From: Clostridia bacterium
GTDB taxonomy: Bacteria > Bacillota > Clostridia > Oscillospirales > CAG-272
Direction: 5' to 3'
Length of the DNA: 64,000 nucleotides
Assembly (NCBI GenBank): GCA_017936565.1
Contig: JAGBFG010000025.1
Location: 1-64,000 of the forward strand
The notes beneath the pieces are model-generated. The model did not search any database. It was given only the letters and a program-made list of their open reading frames with translations, and was not told the DNA's origin. The position numbers were made by a program, and so were the translations under genes. This document shows positions 28,365 to 35,843 of this stretch, one piece after another (the first letter of the stretch is position 1; the number at the start of each line of letters is the position of its first letter).

Positions 28365-28430
28365 CTGTGGTTTGCCTATGGCAAATCTGCGCCATACCTT
28401 TTCATAAGGTCTAAAAGCTGTTTTTAGACT
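28365..28430. repeat. string of three short hairpins between uppS and cdsA
   Basis: Three inverted repeats follow one another: TTTGCC/GGCAAA (28371-28385), ACCTT/AAGGT (28396-28410) and GTCTAAAA/TTTTAGAC with a five-base loop (28409-28429, sharing bases with the second). The last one is followed on the plus strand by seven T and would read as a plus-strand terminator, although no plus-strand gene is upstream. It may be an intra-operon processing or attenuation site. Confidence 0.4.
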
Positions 28431-28455
28431 TTTTTTCTTGGAGTTAAGGCTTGTG

Positions 28456-29160
28456 TCAAACCTTGCCGAAGCGGCGTTCTCTCGCGCAAAAGTCGAGCAA
28501 CGCCTTATCCAATTCCTCTTCGGAAAAATCGGGCCAAAGCGTGGGGGTAAAATAATATTCGGCATAGGCGGATTGCCAAATCAAAAAGTTGGAAATACGC
28601 AAATCTCCCCCTGTACGCACCACCAAGTCAAGCGCGGGAGATTCTGCTGTGTAAAGACGGGACGTAATATCGTCCTCCGTGATATCCGTTTTTCCTTCTT
28701 GGATTAAACGGCGAAACACGTGAACCAACTCATCACGCCCGCCATAGTTAAAGGCGATATTCAGAATATGGCCATTGTTCTTTGATTTTTCCTCCAAAGC
28801 CTCTGCTTTTTTGCGCAAGGCGGGAGAAAGCCTGCCTTTATCGCCCAAAAAAATAACGCGAATGTCATTTTCGTTTATTTTTTTTTCGGCATAGCTGATG
28901 TATTGGGACATCAGTTTAAGAATGGTTTTCACCTCGACCTCGGGGCGAGACCAATTTTCCGTGGAAAAGGCATACACGGTCACGGTATTGATTCCGCGCG
29001 CAAAGCAGGCGCGCATTATTTTGTCAAAGGTTTTAGCCCCTTCTGCGTGACCGCTGGTTCTGGGAAGTCCGCGAAGCTTAGCCCATCTGCCGTTACCGTC
29101 CATAATAAAGGCAATATGCCTGACTTGCGAGAAATCCTTTGATACATCTTCCGTTTGCAC
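28456..29160 (-). CDS. uppS: undecaprenyl diphosphate synthase UppS
   Basis: UppS extends farnesyl diphosphate to the C55 carrier lipid used for cell-wall synthesis. The 234-residue protein has the catalytic-Asp motif MDGNGRWAKLRG, the helix region FSTENWSRP and the C-terminal RTGGDLRISNFLIWQSAYAE. No ATG is available at the front: the gene begins with GTG at 29160 or TTG at 29163, immediately after the frr stop. The Shine-Dalgarno GGAG sits 9 bases before the GTG within the frr end. It terminates with TGA, showing TGA is a normal stop here. Confidence 0.94.
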   Translation of the reverse strand: MQTEDVSKDFSQVRHIAFIMDGNGRWAKLRGLPRTSGHAEGAKTFDKIMRACFARGINTVTVYAFSTENWSRPEVEVKTILKLMSQYISYAEKKINENDIRVIFLGDKGRLSPALRKKAEALEEKSKNNGHILNIAFNYGGRDELVHVFRRLIQEGKTDITEDDITSRLYTAESPALDLVVRTGGDLRISNFLIWQSAYAEYYFTPTLWPDFSEEELDKALLDFCARERRFGKV

Positions 29161-29163
29161 CAA

Positions 29164-29718
29164 TTAAATCTCCATAATTTCTTTGGTTTTTGCCGCGGTC
29201 ATATTATCTATTTCCTTGATATAACGGTCTGTCAGGTCCTGCACTGCCTTGTCGCTTGCCTTGACCTCGTCCTCCGTCATTTCAGACCTTTTCTTCATTT
29301 CCTTCGTGGCGTCATTGGCGTCACGGCGCACGTTACGGATGGCAACCTTTGCATCTTCCCCGTATTTGGAAATCTGCTTTGCCATTTCCTTACGGCGCTC
29401 CTCTGTCAGCTGCGGGAAAACAAGACGGATGATACGTCCGTCATTCATAGGGGTAATACCCAAATCAGAAGCCAAAATAGCCTTCTCAATATCCTTTACC
29501 GTAGAAGCATCCCAAGGTTGAATAACCAAGGTTCTGGCATCCGAGGTTTTGATCTCTGCCATCTGAGAGATGGGAGTGGGCGCTCCGTAATATTCAAATT
29601 TAATAGGGGAAAGAACATCGGGGGTTGCGCGACCTGCACGCAGGGTCGAAAGTGTATAGGCGTAGCTATCCAACGTCTTTTTCATTTTTTCTTCAAAGGG
29701 TCTGCAATCAAGTTTCAT
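29164..29718 (-). CDS. frr: ribosome recycling factor
   Basis: RRF splits post-termination ribosomes together with EF-G. The 184-residue protein matches the family length, with the N-terminal helix MKKTLDSYAYTLSTLRAGRA, domain II containing YYGAPTPISQMAEI and the C-terminal Glu/Lys-rich helix hairpin. AAAGGAG lies 7 bases before the ATG. It sits between pyrH and uppS in the order standard for Bacillota. Confidence 0.97.
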   Translation of the reverse strand: MKLDCRPFEEKMKKTLDSYAYTLSTLRAGRATPDVLSPIKFEYYGAPTPISQMAEIKTSDARTLVIQPWDASTVKDIEKAILASDLGITPMNDGRIIRLVFPQLTEERRKEMAKQISKYGEDAKVAIRNVRRDANDATKEMKKRSEMTEDEVKASDKAVQDLTDRYIKEIDNMTAAKTKEIMEI

Positions 29719-29755
29719 CTTTTTTCTCCTTTATGTTGATGTGTGTTTTATGTCG

Positions 29756-30469
29756 TCAGTCGCCAATTAAGGTGCCTAATTTTTCACCCATAACGGCTTT
29801 ATAGATATTATCGGGGTTGGAAAGCCCAAACGCCAAAACGGGAATATGCTTATCCATACAGAAGGCAGTCGCGGTAAAGTCTAGTGCCGACAAGCCCTTT
29901 TGCAAAATTTCGTTGTAAGAGATAGCTTCAAGCGGAACAGCGGTGGGGTCCTTGCGAGGATCTGCAGTATAAATAGCGTCGATATTTTTCGCCATCAAGA
30001 CCACATCTGCTCCTATTTCCGCGGCGCGAACAGCGGCGGCAGTATCGGTAGAGAGGAAAGGAATGCCAAGTCCGCAACCGAAAATAACAACCTTACCGCT
30101 TTCCAAATAACGAATAGCCTTATCTCTGACAAAGGGCTCCGCAAAGCGCTCCATAGGAACGGCGGTCATCACTCTTGCGTCAATCCCCGCGCGCACGAAG
30201 GCGTCTTGCAGGGCAATAGAATTGATGGCAGTTGCCAGCATTCCCATAGAATCCGCGCGAGTGGGGTCCATATCGCTTCCTTGTCTGCCGCGCCAGATGT
30301 TACCCGCGCCGACAATGACGCCGATCTCGACGCCCTCTGCCAAGCATTTTTTCAAAACGCCTGCTACCGTCATCACAAAATCGTCATTCAGGATGCCCTG
30401 TCCACCTGCGGCAAGCGCCTCTCCCGATAGCTTTAATAAGATGCGGCGGTATTTTGGTTGTGTTTTCAT
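29756..30469 (-). CDS. pyrH: UMP kinase PyrH
   Basis: PyrH phosphorylates UMP to UDP and is a hexameric amino-acid-kinase-fold enzyme. The 237-residue protein has LLKLSGEALAAGG at its start, GVIVGAGNIWRGRQG, and the uridine/ATP region near GADVVLMAKNIDAIYTADPR. ATG 30469 is supported by AAAGGG 9 bases upstream; the frame to 30490 adds residues over that site. It is the first gene of the pyrH-polC operon and lies behind the promoter at 30601-30629. Confidence 0.96.
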   Translation of the reverse strand: MKTQPKYRRILLKLSGEALAAGGQGILNDDFVMTVAGVLKKCLAEGVEIGVIVGAGNIWRGRQGSDMDPTRADSMGMLATAINSIALQDAFVRAGIDARVMTAVPMERFAEPFVRDKAIRYLESGKVVIFGCGLGIPFLSTDTAAAVRAAEIGADVVLMAKNIDAIYTADPRKDPTAVPLEAISYNEILQKGLSALDFTATAFCMDKHIPVLAFGLSNPDNIYKAVMGEKLGTLIGD

Positions 30470-30600
30470 TTGTACTGACCCTTTCCTCATAAAAGAGGAG
30501 TCCTTTCTTTATCCGGTAACCATAGCGAAAAGCAGAGCTTCTCTCTTCGCCTATCGTTGCCTTTGAGTTTTGAAAACAAAAAATATATAACCTTCGTATT

Positions 30601-30629
30601 ATTTTACTTCATTCTGCCCGTTTTGTAAA
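30601..30629 (-). promoter_or_regulatory. candidate promoter of the pyrH-polC operon
   Basis: The minus strand reads TTTACA (30624-30629), 17 bases, then TAAAAT (30601-30606), each one mismatch from consensus. The leader to pyrH would be about 125 bases. The -35 box lies inside one of two TTTGTAAACA repeats (30622-30631 and 30648-30657), so control by a DNA-binding protein is plausible. Confidence 0.6.
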
Positions 30630-30642
30630 CAGTATTTTGCAA

Positions 30643-30660
30643 AAATGTTTGTAAACATTT
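30643..30660. repeat. 18-bp palindrome between rpe and pyrH
   Basis: AAATGTTT and AAACATTT flank a two-base centre to form a perfect palindrome 15 bases after the rpe stop. It could be a weak AT-rich terminator for rpe or an operator for the pyrH promoter 14 bases away. The embedded TTTGTAAACA is directly repeated at 30622-30631, which favours protein binding. Confidence 0.5.
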
Positions 30661-30675
30661 ATAGAATGAAGCGCG

Positions 30676-31320
30676 TTATCCGCGAATAAGAGAAATCGCC
30701 TCTTTGTAATCGGGCTTTCTGAACACGGAAGAGCCCGCGACCAGAACATCCGCGCCCTTAGAGATGGCAGACGGCGCGTTTTCGGCTTGAATACCGCCGT
30801 CCACCTCAAGCAGCACGTCAAGCCCGCGTCTTTGCGTCTCTTTCTTCAAGAGAGATATTTTTTCCAAGGTTTCGGGGATCAGCTTCTGACCGCCAAAGCC
30901 CGGCTCAACAGACATAACCAAAACCAAATCGCAGAGCTCCAAATAAGGATATGCGGCATCAGCAGGGGTATTCGGTTTGATGGAAAGCCCCGCCATTTTA
31001 CCGCTTGCCTTTATCATAGAGAGGGTTTCCTTGACGTCCTTACAGGCTTCTAAGTGAACGGTAATTAAGTCAGCCCCCGCCTTGACGAAGGAAGAAATAT
31101 AGCGTATAGGCTCTTCTATCATCAAATGAACGTCAAAAAGCAGGTGACTTTCACGTCGCACCGCCGCTATTACATCCGCGCCGAAGCTGATATTGGGAAC
31201 AAAAGCACCGTCCATGACATCCAAATGAAGCCACTCGGCACCTGCCTTTTCAATAGCCGCCACTTCTTCTGCCAATCGGGAAAAGTCTGCCGCTAAAAGC
31301 GAAGGAGCAATTTTTACCAT
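30676..31320 (-). CDS. rpe: ribulose-phosphate 3-epimerase
   Basis: Rpe interconverts ribulose-5-phosphate and xylulose-5-phosphate. The 214-residue TIM barrel has SLLAADFSRL, the metal-binding WLHLDVMDGAFVPNISFG and FDVHLMI, the phosphate-binding region EPGFGGQKLIPE and LEVDGGIQ. AAAGGTACGG precedes the ATG. Upstream lies a 257-base gap with structured sequence and downstream the pyrH promoter region, so it is probably monocistronic. Confidence 0.96.
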   Translation of the reverse strand: MVKIAPSLLAADFSRLAEEVAAIEKAGAEWLHLDVMDGAFVPNISFGADVIAAVRRESHLLFDVHLMIEEPIRYISSFVKAGADLITVHLEACKDVKETLSMIKASGKMAGLSIKPNTPADAAYPYLELCDLVLVMSVEPGFGGQKLIPETLEKISLLKKETQRRGLDVLLEVDGGIQAENAPSAISKGADVLVAGSSVFRKPDYKEAISLIRG

Positions 31321-31475
31321 TTTTTATTACCGTACCTTTCTGTCATATCTGTCATACTTTTCTTCATTTTGTTTGAGGTCCAGGATGTGTCCTGTTTTGG
31401 TTTTTGCCATATCCTAATAAAAGGGCGTGACATTTCAATATAGCCTAAATCACTTGGCAAAACCCGTATCTCCCT

Positions 31476-31562
31476 CCCGTTTTACAGACGCCGAAAGCCA
31501 AGGAAGTGCCCAACCTACAAAACGGGATCGATACTGTAAGGACTGTCGGAAACGGCAGTCCC
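31476..31562. other. structured intergenic segment between ispF and rpe
   Basis: Two stems are visible. CCCGTTTT (31476-31483) pairs with AAAACGGG (31519-31526). GGACTGTCG (31540-31548) pairs with CGGCAGTCC (31553-31561) around a GAAA tetraloop as read on the plus strand. No T run follows on either strand. It could be a 3' end or leader structure of ispF or rpe. The remainder of the gap, 31321-31475, shows no gene. Confidence 0.4.
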
Positions 31563-31577
31563 TTTGATTTTAAGGAC

Positions 31578-32060
31578 TTATTCAATGGGAACGCACAGAC
31601 AGACGGCGTGCGCCGCTATTCCCTCTTCCCTGCCTGAAAAGCCGAGCTTTTCCTCGGTGGTGGCTTTTACGCTGATACAAGAAATATCCGTCCCAAAAGC
31701 TACCGCGATATTTTGACGCATTTGCTCTATGTAAGGGGCAAGTCTTGGCTTTTGGGCGATAACGGTGATATCCATATTCCCCAAGCGATAGCCCGCCTCA
31801 TTCATTCGGGCAAGGACGGCTTTGGTAAGTAAGGTGCTCGAAATCCCCTTGTACGCCTCGTCAGTATCGGGAAAAAGCTTTCCTATATCCCCTAAGCACA
31901 GCGCGCCAAGCACGGCATCCATCGCGGCGTGAAGCACAACATCGGCATCCGAATGCCCCAAAAGCCCCAGAGTGTGCGGAATAGAAGCCCCGCCCAAAAT
32001 CAGAGGTCTTTTCTCTACCAAGCGATGCACATCATATCCGTGTCCAATGCGATATAGCAT
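31578..32060 (-). CDS. ispF: 2-C-methyl-D-erythritol 2,4-cyclodiphosphate synthase
   Basis: IspF cyclises CDP-ME 2-phosphate to MEcPP. The 160-residue protein has the metal ligands in GHGYDVH (Asp10, His12) and GHSDADVVLHA, and the C-terminal KATTEEKLGFSGREEGIAAH. ATG 32060 has GAGGG 5-9 bases upstream; the longer open frame to 32132 overlaps ispD and is not needed. It follows ispD by 13 bases, the usual pairing. Confidence 0.96.
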   Translation of the reverse strand: MLYRIGHGYDVHRLVEKRPLILGGASIPHTLGLLGHSDADVVLHAAMDAVLGALCLGDIGKLFPDTDEAYKGISSTLLTKAVLARMNEAGYRLGNMDITVIAQKPRLAPYIEQMRQNIAVAFGTDISCISVKATTEEKLGFSGREEGIAAHAVCLCVPIE

Positions 32061-32073
32061 AGTTACCCTCTTT

Positions 32074-32847
32074 TCAGTCTTTATTTTCAGGCAGAACGCC
32101 TTTTTCTCTGCTTTGTAAAATAGCCTCTGCAAACAGCAAATCCTGCGGAACAGTCAATTTAATATTTTCTTTTCCACAGTCCACCATTTTAACGGCTTGC
32201 CCCAGCCTTTCAACCAGCATATTGTCGTCCGTTACCGCAAAGGAGTCCTTTTTCGCCATTTCGACGGCAACACGGTACAAGGAGATCTGGAAGACCTGAG
32301 GGGTTTGCGCCAACCAAACGGTTGCGCGCTCAGGGGTTTTCGTCACAAAGCCGTTTTTATCCACCTCTTTCACAGTGTCGCTTGCGGGGGTGCCTGCGCT
32401 TGCGGCTCTTGTGCCATAGGCGGCAGAGACCACCTTATCAATCATCTTTGGCGTTATCAAGCAACGCGCGGCATCGTGAATAGCGATATATTTTATAGCA
32501 GGGGAAACCGCATCAAGACCCTTTTCAGCTGACTGCTGTCTGGTTTCTCCGCCAAGGACGATTTTAGAAACCTTTTTAACCTGATGCTTGCGCAAAAGGT
32601 CCTCTATCATTTTCTTCTCTTCCTGCCTTACGACAACCACGATTTCGTCGATATAAGGCGAAGAGTCAAATGCCATGACGCTGCGCACGACAACGGGTAC
32701 ACCGCAAAGCGTCAGCAATTGCTTGGTTGTTTCCGTGCATTGCATTCTGGCGCCAACGCCGCCCGCCAACACGACAGCGGCGGTTTTTGGACGGATTTTT
32801 CCGTTTAGCGTGCGCAAAATGCGGGAAATCTGATAGGTCAACCCCAT
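32074..32847 (-). CDS. ispD: 2-C-methyl-D-erythritol 4-phosphate cytidylyltransferase
   Basis: IspD transfers CMP from CTP to MEP. The 257-residue protein has the nucleotide-binding signature AAVVLAGGVGARM at about 23-35, VVVRSVMAFDSSPYIDEIVVVV and IHDAARCLI. It carries about 20 extra residues before the signature (MGLTYQISRILRTLNGKIRP) compared with E. coli IspD. ATG 32847 is fixed by AAAGGGGGC upstream. It forms a unit with the small gene before it (13-base gap) and ispF after it. Confidence 0.94.
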   Translation of the reverse strand: MGLTYQISRILRTLNGKIRPKTAAVVLAGGVGARMQCTETTKQLLTLCGVPVVVRSVMAFDSSPYIDEIVVVVRQEEKKMIEDLLRKHQVKKVSKIVLGGETRQQSAEKGLDAVSPAIKYIAIHDAARCLITPKMIDKVVSAAYGTRAASAGTPASDTVKEVDKNGFVTKTPERATVWLAQTPQVFQISLYRVAVEMAKKDSFAVTDDNMLVERLGQAVKMVDCGKENIKLTVPQDLLFAEAILQSREKGVLPENKD

Positions 32848-32860
32848 AAAAACGCCCCCT

Positions 32861-33217
32861 TTACTTTCTGTAATACACGAAATAGGCGATATATTTACGG
32901 ATTTTTCCGTTTTCTTCCTTATTGGGCGCTTCAAGTATGACGCCATCACCCGACAAAAGATACGATGCTTCAAGCGTATTGATATCGGCGCGAAGCAGAA
33001 TGGTATCCGATGAAAACAAAAGTAAATCACCGTTTCTTACGGAAATAGAGCCGCCTCTGCCCACTACGATATCTTCCTCATTTCTTCGCTCCGTTACGTA
33101 CTTGATTGCCTGCCCGTGCAGCTCTTGGGCGTGCTTCTTCCCTGTAGATGCCTTTTTGAATCCCAATTTTTGAAAAAGCCCCATATTTTTCTTCTTTCTC
33201 TTCTTATGACGCGACAT
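32861..33217 (-). CDS. small basic protein of unknown function upstream of ispD
   Basis: A 118-residue protein with a very basic N-terminus (SRHKKRKKKN) followed by mixed strand and helix sequence, including EEDIVVGRGGSISVRNGD, and ending YIAYFVYYRK. I do not recognise a family. The start is uncertain: ATG 33217 has no Shine-Dalgarno, while ATG 33184 (MGLFQKLGF) has GAAGAAAAAT upstream and would give 107 residues. A good promoter lies at 33281-33309. Co-transcription with ispD and ispF is likely from the 13-base gap. Confidence 0.7.
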   Translation of the reverse strand: MSRHKKRKKKNMGLFQKLGFKKASTGKKHAQELHGQAIKYVTERRNEEDIVVGRGGSISVRNGDLLLFSSDTILLRADINTLEASYLLSGDGVILEAPNKEENGKIRKYIAYFVYYRK

Positions 33218-33280
33218 AAGAGGAAGCTGTTTTTTATCTGTTTTTCAGAAAACAGTAGTATTTCCACACGTTTTCATTGT

Positions 33281-33309
33281 ATTATAGCATATTTTCCGCG
33301 GAAAGTAAA
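33281..33309 (-). promoter_or_regulatory. promoter of the small gene-ispD-ispF unit, with palindromic spacer
   Basis: The minus strand reads TTTACT (33304-33309), 17 bases, then perfect TATAAT (33281-33286). The spacer and edge of the -35 contain the perfect palindrome TTTCCGCGGAAA (33293-33304), a natural place for a repressor. A second inverted repeat (CTGTTTT/AAAACAG) lies in the leader around 33239-33256. Confidence 0.7.
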
Positions 33310-33351
33310 CAATTTTTGCATAAATTTTTATGAAACTTCTTCCATTTTTAC

Positions 33352-33387
33352 AAAAAAACTGCCCTTGCTTTTACTCTGCAAGGACAG
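33352..33387 (-). terminator. Rho-independent terminator after khpA
   Basis: On the minus strand CTGTCCTTGC and GCAAGGGCAG form a 10-bp stem (one G-U pair) with a nine-base loop followed by seven T. It ends the rqcH-to-khpA operon eight bases past the khpA stop. Confidence 0.92.
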
Positions 33388-33394
33388 CCTTTTC

Positions 33395-33628
33395 TTATTC
33401 GATTTCTACCGTGATATGATGACCGTTTCCGATGGATGCGGCCTTCATCATGGTGCGTATTGCCTTGGCGATTTTTCCGTGTCTGCCGATAACCATACCG
33501 GTGTCCTCCGGCGCAACGGTCAAAAGCAATTTAACATCATTGCCTTCCACCGTTTCGGTTACGCAAACCTTGTCGGGCGAATCAACAATACCACGGGCGA
33601 TATCCGTCAAAAGTTTCTTATAATCCAT
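33395..33628 (-). CDS. khpA: KH-domain RNA-binding protein KhpA (YlqC)
   Basis: A 77-residue single-KH-domain protein with the GXXG-type loop in VIGRHGKIAKAIRTMMKAA. KhpA binds RNA with KhpB in Bacillota and affects cell division and growth. It follows rpsP, as in most Bacillota. The ribosome binding site is weak (AAAGAAT). In this genome rimM, trmD and rplS do not follow; a terminator does. Confidence 0.94.
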   Translation of the reverse strand: MDYKKLLTDIARGIVDSPDKVCVTETVEGNDVKLLLTVAPEDTGMVIGRHGKIAKAIRTMMKAASIGNGHHITVEIE

Positions 33629-33702
33629 TATTATTCTTTGTTTTTCTCGCGAAAAACGCCCTTCTCATTTTTTTGATACTCGTAGTGGTACTTAAAGGTC
33701 AA

Positions 33703-33948
33703 TCAGTTTGCGGATTCGCTTCTCTTCAACAAGGACTTAACAGTATCTGTGGGTTGCGCGCCCTTTTTGATCCAATCATTTGCTCTTTCTGTATCGATTT
33801 TGATAACAGCGGGCTCCTTCATAGGATCGTAGTAGCCGATTTCCTCGATAAATTTGCCATCACGGGGATAACGGTTGTCTGCCACTACCACACGGTAAAA
33901 GGGAGCCTTCTTAGCGCCCATTCTTCTAAGTCTGATTTTAACTGCCAT
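33703..33948 (-). CDS. rpsP: 30S ribosomal protein S16
   Basis: The 81-residue protein starts [20 protein letters not shown] and contains [12 protein letters not shown], diagnostic of bS16, an assembly protein of the 30S body. It lies between ffh and khpA. The stop is TGA. Length is normal. Confidence 0.98.
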   Translation of the reverse strand: MAVKIRLRRMGAKKAPFYRVVVADNRYPRDGKFIEEIGYYDPMKEPAVIKIDTERANDWIKKGAQPTDTVKSLLKRSESAN

Positions 33949-34000
33949 TGTTTTTTTCCTCCGAAAATTTTTGTATTTTTAATTTTTTTAATAAGCTGTG

Positions 34001-35338
34001 TTAAAAGGGGAGCTTCATTCCGCCAAACATTCCGCCGCGATGACGGGATGCGCCTGACATCTGCTTCATCATTTTTTTCATCTGCTCAAACTGTTTAAGC
34101 AAGCGGTTGACATCCTCAACCGTCGTTCCCGAGCCCTTCGCAATTCTGCGGCGACGTGAGCCGTTGATGATGTCGGGCTGTATTCTTTCCTTCTCTGTCA
34201 TAGAAAGAATGATGGCTTCCGTTTGCGCCATACGGGATTCATCCATAGAAACGTCCTTCAATGCCCCCGCATTCATTCCGGGAATCATAGAAAGCAACTG
34301 CTCTATATTGCCCATTTTTTTGATCTGGTGCATCTGGTCCAAGAAATCGTCTAAGGTGAAGGTTGCCTCGCGAAGCTTCTTTTCAAGCTCAGCGGCTTTC
34401 TTTTGGTCGACTGCCTCCTCCGCTTTTTCAATCAGGGAAAGAACATCTCCCATTCCTAATATATGGGACGCCATTCTGTCGGGATGGAACAGCTCAATCA
34501 TATCCATCTTTTCGCCCGTACCGATAAACTTAATGGGCTTGCCCGTTACGTAGCGCACGGACAAGGCGGCACCGCCTCTGGCGTCACCGTCGAGCTTGGT
34601 TAATACAACGCCCGTGATATCTAAAAGATCGTTAAAGGACTTGGCAACGTTGACTGCCTCTTGCCCTGTCATTGCGTCAATCACAAGGAGTATCTCCGTG
34701 GGACTCACGGCGTTTTGGATATCCTTTAATTCCTGCATCAGCACTTCGTCTATTTGCAAACGGCCCGCGGTATCAATAAACACAAGGTCATAGCCGTTTT
34801 TGGTTGCGTAAGAAATGCCTTCCTTGGCGATTTTAACGGGAGAGATATCCGTTCCCATTTCAAAAACGGGAATATGCAACGACTCCCCCACCACCTGCAA
34901 CTGCTTTATGGCGGCAGGACGGTAAACGTCACAGGCAACCAGCAAGGGATTTTTTCCCTTTTTCTTGTACATTCCCGCGATTTTTGCCGCGTGCGTCGTT
35001 TTGCCCGCGCCCTGCAAGCCCACCATCATCACGACGGTTGGGGGACGGGATGAAATTTCAAGCCTGGGAGAATCGCTGCCCATCAGGGCAATCAATTCCT
35101 CGTGCACAATTTTAACGATTTGCTGCGCGGGAAGCAGGCTTTCCATCACCGTTTCTCCCACGGCGCGCTCGGTCACGTTTTTTACAAAGTCCTTGACGAC
35201 CTTGAAGTTTACATCAGCCTCCAACAGAGCGAGCTTAACCTCGCGCATTCCCTCGCGGACATCTGCCTCGGTCAATCTGCCCTTGTTGCGAAATTTTCGC
35301 AAGGCGGCGCCTAATTTTTCAGTTAAGCTTTGAAACAT
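34001..35338 (-). CDS. ffh: signal recognition particle protein Ffh
   Basis: Ffh binds signal sequences and 4.5S RNA and delivers ribosomes to FtsY. The 445-residue protein has an N domain, the GTPase G domain (GLQGAGKTTHAAKIAG; IDTAGR; TKLDGDARGGAAL) and a Met-rich M domain ending in MKKMMKQMSGASRHRGGMFG. It is preceded by ylxM (12-base gap) and followed by rpsP. No SRP RNA gene was seen in the window. Confidence 0.97.
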   Translation of the reverse strand: MFQSLTEKLGAALRKFRNKGRLTEADVREGMREVKLALLEADVNFKVVKDFVKNVTERAVGETVMESLLPAQQIVKIVHEELIALMGSDSPRLEISSRPPTVVMMVGLQGAGKTTHAAKIAGMYKKKGKNPLLVACDVYRPAAIKQLQVVGESLHIPVFEMGTDISPVKIAKEGISYATKNGYDLVFIDTAGRLQIDEVLMQELKDIQNAVSPTEILLVIDAMTGQEAVNVAKSFNDLLDITGVVLTKLDGDARGGAALSVRYVTGKPIKFIGTGEKMDMIELFHPDRMASHILGMGDVLSLIEKAEEAVDQKKAAELEKKLREATFTLDDFLDQMHQIKKMGNIEQLLSMIPGMNAGALKDVSMDESRMAQTEAIILSMTEKERIQPDIINGSRRRRIAKGSGTTVEDVNRLLKQFEQMKKMMKQMSGASRHRGGMFGGMKLPF

Positions 35339-35350
35339 AAGGCTTCCTCC

Positions 35351-35707
35351 TTAGGCTTGGTTATTTTCTAAAATGGTGTTGGCGCAGGAACGCATTTCCT
35401 TTGCCAGAGCCACGGCATCTTCTCCCTCTTCCAATGCGTCGGTCAGAGATAAAAGCTTTTCAGCCGCCTCTTTCATTCTTTTATATCGGTTTGCCAAATG
35501 CAGCCTTTCTTCCCAAAAAAGAAGGTTCTCTTCCCCTTTTTTGATGATATGGCGCACGCCCTGCCTTGATATGCCGATGCTATCCGCAATTTCGGCAAGC
35601 GACAAATCCTCTGCGTAATAAAGCTCAAGTATCGTTCTGTCGTGTTCCGACAAAACATCGCCGTAAAAATCCAGCAAGAAGGCAATTTGAAGGTTCTTTT
35701 CAAACAT
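35351..35707 (-). CDS. ylxM: YlxM-type helix-turn-helix protein
   Basis: A 118-residue protein of the UPF0122/YlxM family, found just before ffh in Bacillota and proposed to tune the SRP pathway. The sigma-70 region-4-like helix-turn-helix reads LAEIADSIGISRQGVRHIIK. ATG 35707 is preceded by GGAAAGAGAAG; the frame to 35779 starts with sequence unlike the family. An acidic C-terminal helix ends the protein. Confidence 0.92.
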   Translation of the reverse strand: MFEKNLQIAFLLDFYGDVLSEHDRTILELYYAEDLSLAEIADSIGISRQGVRHIIKKGEENLLFWEERLHLANRYKRMKEAAEKLLSLTDALEEGEDAVALAKEMRSCANTILENNQA

Positions 35708-35843
35708 TTTTTCTTCTCTTTCCTTTGATGTAAAGCAAAACGCTTTACATAGTATAGCATACCTTTCCTGCTTTGTCAAGAGGTAAAACAGATTTTTTTA
35801 TTTTTCTTTTTTAGGCTTTTTTAATAAAAACGGTAATACCCCT

